Source: Mycolicibacterium sp. GF69 (GTDB taxonomy: Bacteria > Actinomycetota > Actinomycetes > Mycobacteriales > Mycobacteriaceae). From it: 64,000 nt of DNA. Numbering within the stretch: position 1 is the first letter of the stretch; each line of letters starts with the position of its first letter. Shown piece after piece: positions 26,868 through 35,268 of the stretch. A model generated the notes under the pieces. The model was given only the letters and a program-made list of their open reading frames with translations. It did no database searches and was not told where the DNA came from. A program made the position numbers and the translations under genes. The stretch is taken from contig NZ_QMEW01000013.1 of assembly GCF_003284965.1 (NCBI RefSeq), positions 62,001 through 126,000 of the forward strand. The letters run 5' to 3'.

Positions 26868-27524
26868 TCAGAACGTCGCTGCGATGCGGGCCGCCACATC
26901 GGATGCGACAGCAAGCGACGCCGAATCCGAGGCCGGCGAGTAGCGGTCGGCGCTCGGGTCATAGGCCGCCCCCGCAATCGACCCGTGATCGGCCTCGAGC
27001 ACCGCGCAGGAGACCGGCCAACCACTGTGCGACAGCGTCTCGGCGAAGTTGCGACTGACGTCAACGGGTATGACGGCGTCGCTCGAGCCGTGCAGCAGCG
27101 TGAACGGCACCGCGTCGCCGCTCAACTCTGTCGGCAACGGCTCCCCGGAAATCGGGTCGGGCACCATGAACGCCCCTGCGAGACAGACCGTGTGCGCGAC
27201 CTCGATCTGTCGCGCGTGGATCGTCAGGCCCGCCGCGGCCAGCCCGCCCATCGACCAGCCGACGAGCACCAACGGATGCCCGTCGGCGCGCTGACCCGCG
27301 TACTCGGCCGACGCCAGGAGGTCCGCCCGGCCACGGTCGTCGGCGTGCGAATCCCAGTCGGTCAACACGACCGACAACCCGTGGCCGTGCACCCGTTCGG
27401 CCAGCGGTCGCATCGCGGCGCGTGAATCGGTCTGCGCGCCGTGCCACATCAGGACGGTAGGTTGCGCCGGGTCACCGAAGACGTCTGCGGACCGGCCGGG
27501 GGAGTACTCGACAGTGTGCACCAC
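26868..27524 (-). CDS. Alpha/beta hydrolase
   Basis: The roughly 218-residue hydrolase has an oxyanion HGAQTDSRA loop near residue 28, nucleophile elbow GWSMGGLAAAG near 87, acid in HGSSDAVIPVD, and catalytic His in LEADHGSIAG. It may be a small esterase or dienelactone-hydrolase-like enzyme. GTG at 27524 is preferred because GAGGGGG lies about eight bases upstream; TTG at 27554 is an alternative. The upstream GATase gene stops at 27558, so the two form one transcription unit. Confidence 0.75.
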   Translation of the reverse strand: MVHTVEYSPGRSADVFGDPAQPTVLMWHGAQTDSRAAMRPLAERVHGHGLSVVLTDWDSHADDRGRADLLASAEYAGQRADGHPLVLVGWSMGGLAAAGLTIHARQIEVAHTVCLAGAFMVPDPISGEPLPTELSGDAVPFTLLHGSSDAVIPVDVSRNFAETLSHSGWPVSCAVLEADHGSIAGAAYDPSADRYSPASDSASLAVASDVAARIAATF

Positions 27525-27557
27525 CCCGGGGTGCCCCCTCGGCCCAACGACCAATCG

Positions 27558-28295
27558 TCAACGCGAATACTTGTCGACGAACCGGCGCAGGATGGTTGGG
27601 GGATGGCGGACATCCCATTGGAGTGCAGCCGTTTTCAGCGCCTCGGCGGAATCCGGCGGGAAGTAGCCGTAGTCCTTGTAAACGTCGATGCGCATGATCA
27701 CCCCATCGAGGTCCAGTTCGGGGTGAAACTGCGTGGCGTACACGTGGTGCCCCACTCGAAACGCCTGCACCGGACAGTCACGCGAGGCCGCGAGACGTAC
27801 CACGCCCGGCGGTAGCCAGGTGGCGCCTTCCCGGTGCCCGCCGAAGGCATCGAAAACATCAGGCACATCGGCGAACAACTCGTCGTCGCGGCCTTCGGGC
27901 GTGACGGTCACGGTGAGTCCACCGACCGGTTCAGGATGAGTCCGGTCCACCGTGGCACCGATGACCGTACCGAGCGTCCCGACGCCGTAACAGCAGCCCA
28001 GGAACGGGAAATCGTGCTCGACGATGCGCGTGATGAGCTCGAGCAGCTCCGATTCGACGCGCCGTTGCGTGGCCGACTTCACCTCGGCTGCATCGCTGAC
28101 GTTATAGGGGCCGCCGCCGAGAATGATCCCCGACCAATCCGCGAGATCGATGCGGCCCAGCGGTTCATGGGTCAATCGGATGCGCCGCATGCCGGCGGCG
28201 TCCGTGCCGGCGAACCGCATCATCGCCTGGTATTCGTCCTCGGCGGCTTCGTCCTCGCCGCGAATGGACAGCAGCAGAAAGGGCTTTGACGGCAC
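27558..28295 (-). CDS. Class I glutamine amidotransferase (GMP-synthase-like)
   Basis: The 245-residue GATase has the nucleophile Cys in LGCCYGVGTLG near residue 100 and the catalytic His/Glu in ATQFHPELD near 190, with an ILGGGPYN oxyanion segment near 60. No synthetase domain is attached, so it acts on a partner substrate or is a gamma-glutamyl-type hydrolase. The GTG at 28293-28295 is chosen because any earlier start would run into the katG terminator hairpin. It is followed by an alpha/beta hydrolase 33 bp downstream. Confidence 0.82.
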   Translation of the reverse strand: MPSKPFLLLSIRGEDEAAEDEYQAMMRFAGTDAAGMRRIRLTHEPLGRIDLADWSGIILGGGPYNVSDAAEVKSATQRRVESELLELITRIVEHDFPFLGCCYGVGTLGTVIGATVDRTHPEPVGGLTVTVTPEGRDDELFADVPDVFDAFGGHREGATWLPPGVVRLAASRDCPVQAFRVGHHVYATQFHPELDLDGVIMRIDVYKDYGYFPPDSAEALKTAALQWDVRHPPTILRRFVDKYSR

Positions 28296-28297
28296 GA

Positions 28298-28328
28298 CAC
28301 CCCGCGGGCTTGGTGAGCCCGCGGGGTG
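28298..28328 (-). terminator. Intrinsic terminator of katG
   Basis: CACCCCGCGGGCT and AGCCCGCGGGGTG form a perfect 13-bp stem with a TGGTG loop, 34 bp past the katG stop. There is no U-run, as is common in mycobacteria. Its far side abuts the GATase start codon, so the hairpin also separates the two transcription units. Confidence 0.8.
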
Positions 28329-28361
28329 CCCCATGTTGTTGCCGACGATCAGGCTCGCCTG

Positions 28362-30611
28362 TTAATCGAGGTCGAACCGATCGTTGTTCATGACCTTCAC
28401 CCAGGCAGCGACGAAGTCCTCGACGAACTTGTCCTTGCTGTCGTCCTGCGCGTAGACCTCGGCAATGCCGCGAAGCACCGAATTCGATCCGAACACCAGG
28501 TCGTTGGCGGTGGCCGTCCACTTGGTCGCCCCCGAGGCAAGGTCGCGTCCCTCGTAGACGTTCTCGGCGGTTTCCGACGGCTTCCACTCAGTGTTCATGT
28601 CGACCAAGTGGACGAAGAAGTCATTGCTCAACACGCCGGGCTTGTCGGTGAACACGCCGTTCTTGCTGCCGCCATGGTTGACATTCAGCACCCGCAGACC
28701 GCCGACGAGGACCGCCAACTCGGGAGCGGTCAGGTCGAGCATGTAGGCCCGCTCCACCAGCAATTGCTCCAACGGATTCTTCTCACCCGGGCGCACGAAG
28801 TTACGGAACCCGTCGGCCCGCGGTTCGAGCACCGCGAACGACTCGACGTCGGTGTCCTCCTGCGAGGCATCGGTGCGTCCCGGTGCGAAGTGCACGTCGA
28901 TCTCGAAACCGGCGTCGCGCGCCGCCTTCTCGACCGCCGCCGTACCGCCCAGCACGATTACGTCGGCCAGGGAGATCTTCTTGCCACCGGAGGCCGAGGA
29001 GTTGAACTCCTGCTGGATACGCTCGAGCACCGGCAGCACTCGCGCCAGCTCAGCAGGCTCGTTGGCCTCCCAATTCTTCTGTGGCTCAAGGCGAATCCGC
29101 GCACCGTTGGCACCACCGCGCTTGTCGGTGCCGCGGAAGCTGCCCGCCGATGCCCATGCAGTCTTCACCAACTGCTGCACTGTCAGACCGGAGTCGAGCA
29201 GCTTGGCCTTGAGCGCCTTGACGTCGGCCTCGTCCACCAGTTCGTGGTCGACCGCCGGCACGGGGTCCTGCCAGATCTCCTCCGTCTCGGGGATCCACGG
29301 CCCCAGGTAGCGGCTGACCGGACCCATGTCGCGGTGCATGAGCTTGAACCAGGCCTTGGCGAATGCCGCGTCCATCTCCTCGGGATGGTCCAGCCAACGA
29401 CGCGTGATGTCGGCGTAGATCGGGCTTTCCCGCAGCGAGAGGTCGGTGACCAACATCGTGGGCTTGCGCGGCGGGCCGCCGAACGGGTCCGGGATGACCG
29501 CATCGGCACCCTTGGCTTCGAACTGCCATGCACCGGTGGGGCTCTTGGTCAGCTCGTACTCGTAGCCGTACAGCGTCTGCAGGAAGCTGTTGTCCCACTT
29601 GGTCGGGGTGGGCGTCCAAACGACCTCGAGACCGCTGGTGACGGTGTCGCCTGCCTTGCCGGAACCGAACGGGCACTTCCAGCCCAATCCCATCTGTTCG
29701 ATCGGAGCACCTTCCGGCTCGGGTCCCATGCCTTCGTCCGAGCCTGCGCCGTGGGTCTTGCCCAGTGTGTGACCACCCACGATCAGCGCGGCCGTCTCCT
29801 CGTCGTTCATCGCCATCCGGCCGAACGTCTCGCGGATGTCATGCGCCGCCGCCAGCGGATCCGGCTTACCTTCCGGGCCCTCGGGGTTGACGTAGATCAA
29901 GCCCATCGTGGTCGCGCCGTAGGGCTCGGCCAACTGGCGGTCGCTGTCGTTGGTCCCGCCGTAGCGCTTGTCGGTGCCCAGCCAGGTGTCCTCCTGGCCC
30001 CACAGCATCTCCTCTGGCTCCCAGATGTCCTCGCGGCCGAACGCGAAACCCAACGTCTTGAAGCCCGACGACTCCAGCGCGGCGTTGCCGGCATAAGCCA
30101 TCAGGTCGGCCCAGGAGATCTTGTTGCCGTACTTCTTCTTGATCGGCCAGAGCAGTCGGCGTGCCTTGTCCAGGCTGGCGTTGTCCGGCCAGCTGTTCAG
30201 CGGAGCAAAGCGCTGAGCACCTTGTCCGGCGCCGCCGCGGCCGTCGAAGATGCGGTAGGTGCCCGCGGCGTGCCAGCTCATCCGGACGAAGAGGCCGGCA
30301 TAGCTGCCGTAGTCGGCCGGCCACCAGTCCTGCGAATCCGTCATCAACGCGATCATGTCGGCCTTGAACGCCTCGACGTCGAGTTTGGCGAACTCCTCGG
30401 CGTAATTGAAGTCCTGGCCCAGCGGGTTGCCCTTCTCGTTCTGCCTGTGCAGCACCGAAACGTCGACCTGATCGGGCCACCAGTCCCGGTTGGTCAGGGG
30501 AGCATGCGTCTTCGGCTTCGGCGATGGGACTGCCGGGTTCTCGCTCTCACTGTTACTCGCCGTGTTGGCGTCGGCGTGAGGCGGGCGAGCGTCAGATGTA
30601 TCAGATGACAC
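28362..30611 (-). CDS. katG: Catalase-peroxidase KatG
   Basis: The 749-residue bifunctional catalase-peroxidase removes hydrogen peroxide with heme. The N-terminal domain keeps the distal Arg/Trp/His in [12 protein letters not shown] and the proximal His in [11 protein letters not shown]. The Trp-Tyr-Met crosslink residues are in that distal segment, in GLIYVNPEG and in GRMAMNDEE. The C-terminal duplicated domain (about residues 430-745) is present. It sits 33 bp downstream of furA and is expected to be co-transcribed and FurA-repressed. A strong hairpin terminator follows. This family also activates isoniazid in Mycobacterium tuberculosis. Confidence 0.97.
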   Translation of the reverse strand: MSSDTSDARPPHADANTASNSESENPAVPSPKPKTHAPLTNRDWWPDQVDVSVLHRQNEKGNPLGQDFNYAEEFAKLDVEAFKADMIALMTDSQDWWPADYGSYAGLFVRMSWHAAGTYRIFDGRGGAGQGAQRFAPLNSWPDNASLDKARRLLWPIKKKYGNKISWADLMAYAGNAALESSGFKTLGFAFGREDIWEPEEMLWGQEDTWLGTDKRYGGTNDSDRQLAEPYGATTMGLIYVNPEGPEGKPDPLAAAHDIRETFGRMAMNDEETAALIVGGHTLGKTHGAGSDEGMGPEPEGAPIEQMGLGWKCPFGSGKAGDTVTSGLEVVWTPTPTKWDNSFLQTLYGYEYELTKSPTGAWQFEAKGADAVIPDPFGGPPRKPTMLVTDLSLRESPIYADITRRWLDHPEEMDAAFAKAWFKLMHRDMGPVSRYLGPWIPETEEIWQDPVPAVDHELVDEADVKALKAKLLDSGLTVQQLVKTAWASAGSFRGTDKRGGANGARIRLEPQKNWEANEPAELARVLPVLERIQQEFNSSASGGKKISLADVIVLGGTAAVEKAARDAGFEIDVHFAPGRTDASQEDTDVESFAVLEPRADGFRNFVRPGEKNPLEQLLVERAYMLDLTAPELAVLVGGLRVLNVNHGGSKNGVFTDKPGVLSNDFFVHLVDMNTEWKPSETAENVYEGRDLASGATKWTATANDLVFGSNSVLRGIAEVYAQDDSKDKFVEDFVAAWVKVMNNDRFDLD

Positions 30612-30644
30612 AGCGTTCCTTCCGGTGGGTAATTTGGGCTGCGA

Positions 30645-31100
30645 TCACGGTTGTGATCGGGAAACTTGTGACACTGAGCAGTCCGGGCACAGGCCCCAGT
30701 AGATGACCTCGGCCTCGTCGAGCACGAAGCCGTCCAACGCACCGTCGGGATCCGACGGTGTCAGGCAGGGTGCATCGCCGACGGCGCAGTCGATGTCGGC
30801 GATGACACCGCACGACCGGCAGACGACGTGATGGTGGTTGTCGCCCACGCGCGACTCGTAACGGGCGACCGACCCGGACGGCTGGATCCGCCGCACCAGA
30901 CCGGCGCTGGTGAGCGCGGCCAACACGTCGTAGACAGCCTGCCGCGAGACGTCGGGAAGGGTGCGGCGCACCGCCCCGAAGATCGTCTCGGTGTCGGCGT
31001 GGGGATTTCCGTAGACCGCCTCCAGCACCGCAAGCCGCGGTCGCGTCACGCGGAGATCGGCGGCACGCAGCCGATCCGCGTAGTCGGGCGTGAAAGGCAC
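30645..31100 (-). CDS. furA: FurA, Fur-family redox/metal regulator
   Basis: The 151-residue Fur protein sits directly upstream of katG, the classic mycobacterial furA-katG arrangement. The N-terminal winged helix contains LRVTRPRLAVLEAV and ISRQAVYDVLAAL-type recognition helices. The metal-binding region has GDNHHHVVCRSCG, and a second Cys pair occurs in GLCPDCS. It represses its own operon and responds to oxidants and iron. It starts with GTG at 31100, at the position where transcription from the upstream promoter should begin, so the mRNA is probably leaderless. Confidence 0.96.
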   Translation of the reverse strand: MPFTPDYADRLRAADLRVTRPRLAVLEAVYGNPHADTETIFGAVRRTLPDVSRQAVYDVLAALTSAGLVRRIQPSGSVARYESRVGDNHHHVVCRSCGVIADIDCAVGDAPCLTPSDPDGALDGFVLDEAEVIYWGLCPDCSVSQVSRSQP

Positions 31101-31106
31101 GCTGCC

Positions 31107-31135
31107 AATATGCCCCGTTATCTGGAATCAGTCAA
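31107..31135 (-). promoter_or_regulatory. furA-katG promoter (leaderless)
   Basis: On the minus strand TTGACT (31130-31135) and CATATT (31107-31112) are spaced by 17 bp, a good SigA-type promoter. Start of transcription would fall within a base or two of the furA GTG at 31100. The surrounding AT-rich sequence is where FurA autoregulation acts in M. tuberculosis. The remainder of the 295-bp gap up to 31395 shows no gene. Confidence 0.7.
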
Positions 31136-31395
31136 GACTAATTCGCACACCTCTTCGTCGGCGTGTCGCGCAGCCTTGGACACGATGTTGCTGTCAGCGT
31201 CGAAGTGCCTTGTTACCAACGGCTTTGGGAGTCGCGAGGGCGCAATCGCCGTCATCGTGGGCGTGATCCGGATGCGGCGTCGCTGGTACCCTTCGGTGGC
31301 TGCCGGGTCTGTGGTCAGGGGGAGCTGGACCACCCGGCGAGCGTTGATCAGGTCACACCCGACGAAAAGCTACGGACTTCTGCGAAGAGAGTGTT

Positions 31396-32613
31396 GTGCG
31401 CACCGGAGAAATCAGGGCCCTTTCCGGCCTGCGCATCGTCGCCGCCGTATGGGTGGTGCTTTTCCACTTCCGGCCGCTGCTGGAGGAGTCGGCGCCGGGG
31501 TTCCGCTCGGCGCTGGCACCCGTGCTCAACTGCGGCGCCCAGGGCGTGGACCTGTTCTTCATGCTCAGCGGGTTCGTCCTGACGTGGAACTACCTCGACC
31601 GCATGGGGCCGTCTTTCCAGTGGCGGGCCACGGTGCGCTTCCTGTGGCTGCGGTTGGCCCGGGTGTGGCCGGTGTACCTGGTGACGATGCATCTGGCGGC
31701 GTTGTGGATCATCTTCACGCTGCACGTCGGCCATGTGCCGTCACCGGCGGCCGACACCTTGACCGCCACGAACTACCTTCGCCAGGCGCTGATGACCCAG
31801 CTGTGGTTCGTGCCGTTCTTCGACGGTTCCAGCTGGGACGGGCCGGCGTGGTCGATCAGCGCCGAGTGGTTGGCATATCTTCTGTTCGGCGCGCTGATCC
31901 TGGTCATCTTCCGGATCGCGCGGTCGACGCGGGCGCGCGGGCTGATCGCGCTGGCCTTCGTCGCAACCATGCCCCCGATCCTCCTGTTGCTGGCAACCGG
32001 GCAGTTCTACACCCCCTGGAGCTGGCTGCCGCGGATCGTCATGCAGTTCACCGCGGGGGCCCTCGTCTGTGCAGCGATCCGCAAGCTTGAGCCGAGCGAA
32101 CGGACCCGGCGCGCCGCCGGTTGTGCCGCGCTGGGTATCGGAGTCGCGATCGTCGCCATCCTTTATTGGCTCGACGCACATCCGCTGCCCAAGGTCGCCG
32201 ACAGTGCCGGTCTGGTCGATGTGCTGTTCGTACCGCTGCTTTTCGCGCTGGCCGTCGGCTCCGGAACCTTGCCCTGGCTGCTGTCGCTGCGGCCGATCGT
32301 CTACCTCGGACACGTGTCGTTCAGCCTCTACATGGTCCATGAATTGGTGCACACCAGCTGGAACTGGATGGTGGCTCAGTTCGAACTGCGCCTGTCGCCG
32401 GATCTCACGGGCAAGTTCATAATGGTTGCCTTGCTCGGCACCGCGCTGATCGGCGCGATTGTGCTGTACCACTTCATCGAGGAGCCTGCCCGAAAATGGA
32501 TGCGCAGCATGATGAGTGCCCCCAGCGGTGCGCGTTCGGACGTCCCCGGCAAGTTGCACACCGTGTATCACCCGCGCGAACGGCCCGAGGTGGTTTCGGC
32601 CCGGGCCGGGTGA
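31396..32613 (+). CDS. Acyltransferase 3 family membrane protein
   Basis: The 405-residue integral membrane acyltransferase (OafA/YrhL type) has about ten hydrophobic segments. The family's catalytic His is in VVLFHFRPLL near residue 24. The GVDLFFMLSGFVLTW and SLYMVHELVH segments are typical. It probably transfers an acyl group onto a glycan or glycolipid of the envelope. GTG at 31396 is preceded by a GAAGAGAG ribosome site. Its stop overlaps the GTG of the GDSL lipoprotein gene (GTGA), so a membrane acyltransferase and an exported esterase-like partner are co-translated. Confidence 0.85.
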   Translation: MRTGEIRALSGLRIVAAVWVVLFHFRPLLEESAPGFRSALAPVLNCGAQGVDLFFMLSGFVLTWNYLDRMGPSFQWRATVRFLWLRLARVWPVYLVTMHLAALWIIFTLHVGHVPSPAADTLTATNYLRQALMTQLWFVPFFDGSSWDGPAWSISAEWLAYLLFGALILVIFRIARSTRARGLIALAFVATMPPILLLLATGQFYTPWSWLPRIVMQFTAGALVCAAIRKLEPSERTRRAAGCAALGIGVAIVAILYWLDAHPLPKVADSAGLVDVLFVPLLFALAVGSGTLPWLLSLRPIVYLGHVSFSLYMVHELVHTSWNWMVAQFELRLSPDLTGKFIMVALLGTALIGAIVLYHFIEEPARKWMRSMMSAPSGARSDVPGKLHTVYHPRERPEVVSARAG

Positions 32614-33356
32614 ACGCGCGCGTCGCGGCGGTGTTGCGCTCGGCGCGGTCCTACGCTGGGGCGGTGAGGCGCGTGGTGACGATCGCGGTGGCGGTTGCCA
32701 TTCTGGTGGTCACCGGCTGTCAGCATCCGAAGCTGATGCAGCACAAGGAAATCCTCACACTCACCATCGCGTCGAATCGCGTCGCGGTGATCGGCGACTC
32801 GTACACCACCGGCGGCCCCGAAGGCGGGCTCGGCGAGAAAGGCTGGACCACCCAGACCTGGCAGATCCTGGCCCGGCAGGGGTTGGCCACCACCGCAGAC
32901 GTGGGTGCCGAGGGTGGGGCCGGCTACGGCACCCGCGGTAACCGAGGCGGCCTGTTCGAAGATCTGACCGCCGCGACGGTCAAACCCGACGACACGCTCG
33001 TGGTGTTCTACGGTTCCCGCAACGATCAGGGCGTCGATCCCACGCAGTTGTCGGTCCTCATCTACGGCACGTTCGCGTTGGCCCGGCGCATCGCGCCCTC
33101 GGCACAGCTTCTGGTGATCGGACCGCCGTGGCCGACGGCCGACGTTCCCGCTGCGATGATCCGCATCCGCGACACCCTCAAATACCAGGCGGAACTGGCC
33201 GGTGCGACGTTCGTCGACCCGATCGCCGCCGGCTGGTTCGTGGACCGGCCGGAGCTGATCGGTCCCGACGGGGTGCACCCCACCGACGCCGGCCACGCGT
33301 ACATGGCGGAGAAGATCGCGCCTCTTATCGGCGCACAACTACCGCGCCGGGTCTGA
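32610..33356 (+). CDS. SGNH/GDSL-fold lipoprotein
   Basis: The 248-residue protein is a predicted lipoprotein with lipobox VVTGC after an Arg-rich n-region. The SGNH hydrolase blocks are visible: VIGDSYTTGG (block I Ser), GSRND (Asn) and DGVHPTDAGH (block V Asp/His). It likely acts at the outer face of the membrane on an ester, such as an acetyl group of a wall or lipid glycan. GTG at 32610 overlaps the acyltransferase stop; GTG at 32664 gives a shorter classical signal. The coupling suggests an acylation/deacylation pair. Confidence 0.82.
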   Translation: MNARVAAVLRSARSYAGAVRRVVTIAVAVAILVVTGCQHPKLMQHKEILTLTIASNRVAVIGDSYTTGGPEGGLGEKGWTTQTWQILARQGLATTADVGAEGGAGYGTRGNRGGLFEDLTAATVKPDDTLVVFYGSRNDQGVDPTQLSVLIYGTFALARRIAPSAQLLVIGPPWPTADVPAAMIRIRDTLKYQAELAGATFVDPIAAGWFVDRPELIGPDGVHPTDAGHAYMAEKIAPLIGAQLPRRV

Positions 33357-33399
33357 TCTGCCCCGTCGCTCCCTTGTTTCGGGCTTCCGGTCGGGCAGT

Positions 33400-34758
33400 A
33401 TGACAACCGTGCAACCGGGTGGACGCCTGTACCAGCTGCTGACTCGGGTGATGTCACTTCGCATCATCGTGATCGTCGCGGCGCTGTCGGTCGTCGCGCT
33501 GGTGATCACGCTGGGCGCCTGGGTGTGGTTCGGCGTCACCAACGACCAGTACAGCCAACTGGACCGTCGCTTGGACTCGGTGAGCAGCCTGGGCGACATC
33601 GGCACGTTGCTGCGCACCGCGCAGCAGGACGACGTCGACCAACTCATCCCGGCCGGCGGCCTGGTGCGTACCGCGCGGGTCGACGGCGTCACCGTCTCGG
33701 TACCCCGGGACATCGTGTTGCCGCAGTTCGACATCGGCTACGCCGACACGACCATCGACGGCGTCGAGTACCGGGTTCGCACGTTCACCGCCGGTGAGGC
33801 ATCGATCGCGATCGGCGCGCCGCTGGCCGAGACCCAACGCCGGATCGACGAGTTGCACCGGCGCGTGCTGTTGATCTGTGCGGGCGTCATCGTCGGCACC
33901 GTGCTCGTCGGTTGGGTCATGTGGTCGATCATGATCAACCCGTTCCGCTTGCTGGCCCAGCAGGCGCGCGCCATCAACGCGCAGTCGAAACCCGAAGAAG
34001 TTCAAGTGCGCGGGGTTCAGGAGGCGGTCGAGATCGCCGAGGCCGTCGAGGGGATGCTCGCACGCATCGGCGACGAACAGCAGCGCACGAGAGCGGCGCT
34101 GGAATCGGCCCGCGACTTCGCCGCGGTGGCGTCGCACGAACTTCGCACACCGCTGACCGCCATGCGCACCAATCTCGAGGTGCTGTCGACGTTGCAGATG
34201 CGCGACGAACAACGCCAGGAGGTGATCGCCGACGTCATGCGCACCCAAAGCCGCATCGAAGCGACGCTGACCGCACTGGAGCGCCTCGCCCAGGGCGAAC
34301 TGACCACCGTCGACGACTTCGTCCCGGTCGACATCACCGACTTGCTGGACCGCGCCGCGCACGACGCGATGCGCAGCTATCCGGGGCTGCGGGTGTCCCT
34401 GGCGTCGTCGACGACCGTGCTGATGGTCGGGCTGCCCGCGGGGCTGCGGCTCGTGGTCGACAACGCGATCACGAACGCGGTCAAGCACGGCGGTGCAACC
34501 GAAATCCGGCTATGCGCAGTCAGTTCCGGTGAAGGGGTGCAGATAACGATCGACGACAACGGCTCGGGGATACCGGAGGACGAGCGCGCTGCGGTGTTCG
34601 AACGGTTCTCGCGCGGTTCGACCGCGGCTCGGTCCGGTTCCGGGCTCGGGTTGGCTCTGGTCGCCCAGCAGGCCGAATTGCACGGCGGCACCGCCGCGAT
34701 GGAGGCGAGCCCCATGGGTGGGTCGAGGCTGGTGCTGGATCTTCCGGCGCCGAGTTGA
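33400..34758 (+). CDS. PrrB-like sensor histidine kinase without an adjacent regulator
   Basis: The 452-residue kinase resembles mycobacterial PrrB (Rv0902c) over its whole length. There are two TM segments (about residues 20-45 and 155-180) around an extracytoplasmic domain, then HAMP and the H-box ASHELRTPLTAMRTNLEVL. The N box is DNAITNAVKHGG, and the G boxes are DDNGSGIPEDE and GSGLGLALVAQQ. In known genomes prrB lies beside the response regulator prrA. Here the neighbours are a GDSL lipoprotein and an SRPBCC gene, so this copy is an orphan or a paralogue of PrrB. The phosphoacceptor His is intact. Confidence 0.87.
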   Translation: MTTVQPGGRLYQLLTRVMSLRIIVIVAALSVVALVITLGAWVWFGVTNDQYSQLDRRLDSVSSLGDIGTLLRTAQQDDVDQLIPAGGLVRTARVDGVTVSVPRDIVLPQFDIGYADTTIDGVEYRVRTFTAGEASIAIGAPLAETQRRIDELHRRVLLICAGVIVGTVLVGWVMWSIMINPFRLLAQQARAINAQSKPEEVQVRGVQEAVEIAEAVEGMLARIGDEQQRTRAALESARDFAAVASHELRTPLTAMRTNLEVLSTLQMRDEQRQEVIADVMRTQSRIEATLTALERLAQGELTTVDDFVPVDITDLLDRAAHDAMRSYPGLRVSLASSTTVLMVGLPAGLRLVVDNAITNAVKHGGATEIRLCAVSSGEGVQITIDDNGSGIPEDERAAVFERFSRGSTAARSGSGLGLALVAQQAELHGGTAAMEASPMGGSRLVLDLPAPS

Positions 34759-34796
34759 GCCTCCCCGCGCCGAACTGATCCGGTTACCATCTGCGG

Positions 34797-35228
34797 ATGG
34801 CGAAGCTGGAGTTGTCGCGTGAGCTGACGTTGAGTCCACAGGACGCGTGGCAACACGTCTCCGATCTCAACGCGTTGGGCGACTGGCTGGTCATGCACGA
34901 AGGGTGGCGCAGCGAACTACCCGACGAACTGTCGGTCGGCACCACGATCGTCGGCGTCGCAGGCGCCAAAGGTTTACGCAACCGGGTCACCTGGACCATT
35001 CGCAAGTTCGACCCACCCGAACTGATCGAGGTGACCGGCAAGGGCGTCGGCGGCACGAAGTACGGGCTCACGATGAAGGTCGCGGAGATCGACGCGGGAT
35101 CCGCGTTCACACTCACCCTCAACCTCGGGGGCGCCCCGCTGTTCGGGCCCATCGGCGCCACCGCGGCCCGCGCGGTCAAGGGCGACATCGAGCGTTCGAT
35201 CCGCAAATTCGAGGAACTGTACGGCTGA
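34797..35228 (+). CDS. SRPBCC-fold (polyketide cyclase/START-like) protein
   Basis: The 143-residue single-domain protein is predicted to have the SRPBCC/START fold, which binds hydrophobic ligands. The [14 protein letters not shown] opening, [16 protein letters not shown] helix and a final amphipathic helix ([15 protein letters not shown]) are typical. No catalytic residue can be named. Small SRPBCC proteins are abundant in mycobacteria. It follows the kinase by 38 bp and could be in its operon. It converges on aceA with a 40-bp gap that holds no clear terminator. Confidence 0.8.
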   Translation: MAKLELSRELTLSPQDAWQHVSDLNALGDWLVMHEGWRSELPDELSVGTTIVGVAGAKGLRNRVTWTIRKFDPPELIEVTGKGVGGTKYGLTMKVAEIDAGSAFTLTLNLGGAPLFGPIGATAARAVKGDIERSIRKFEELYG

Positions 35229-35268
35229 AAGACAAGCGCCGCGGTCGGCACCGCCGCCCGACTGAGTG

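Noticed and set aside
28326..30608. Uninterrupted 760-codon forward ORF opposite katG
   Set aside because: It is a mirror of katG, whose reverse frame is a full catalase-peroxidase. The forward translation has no domain.
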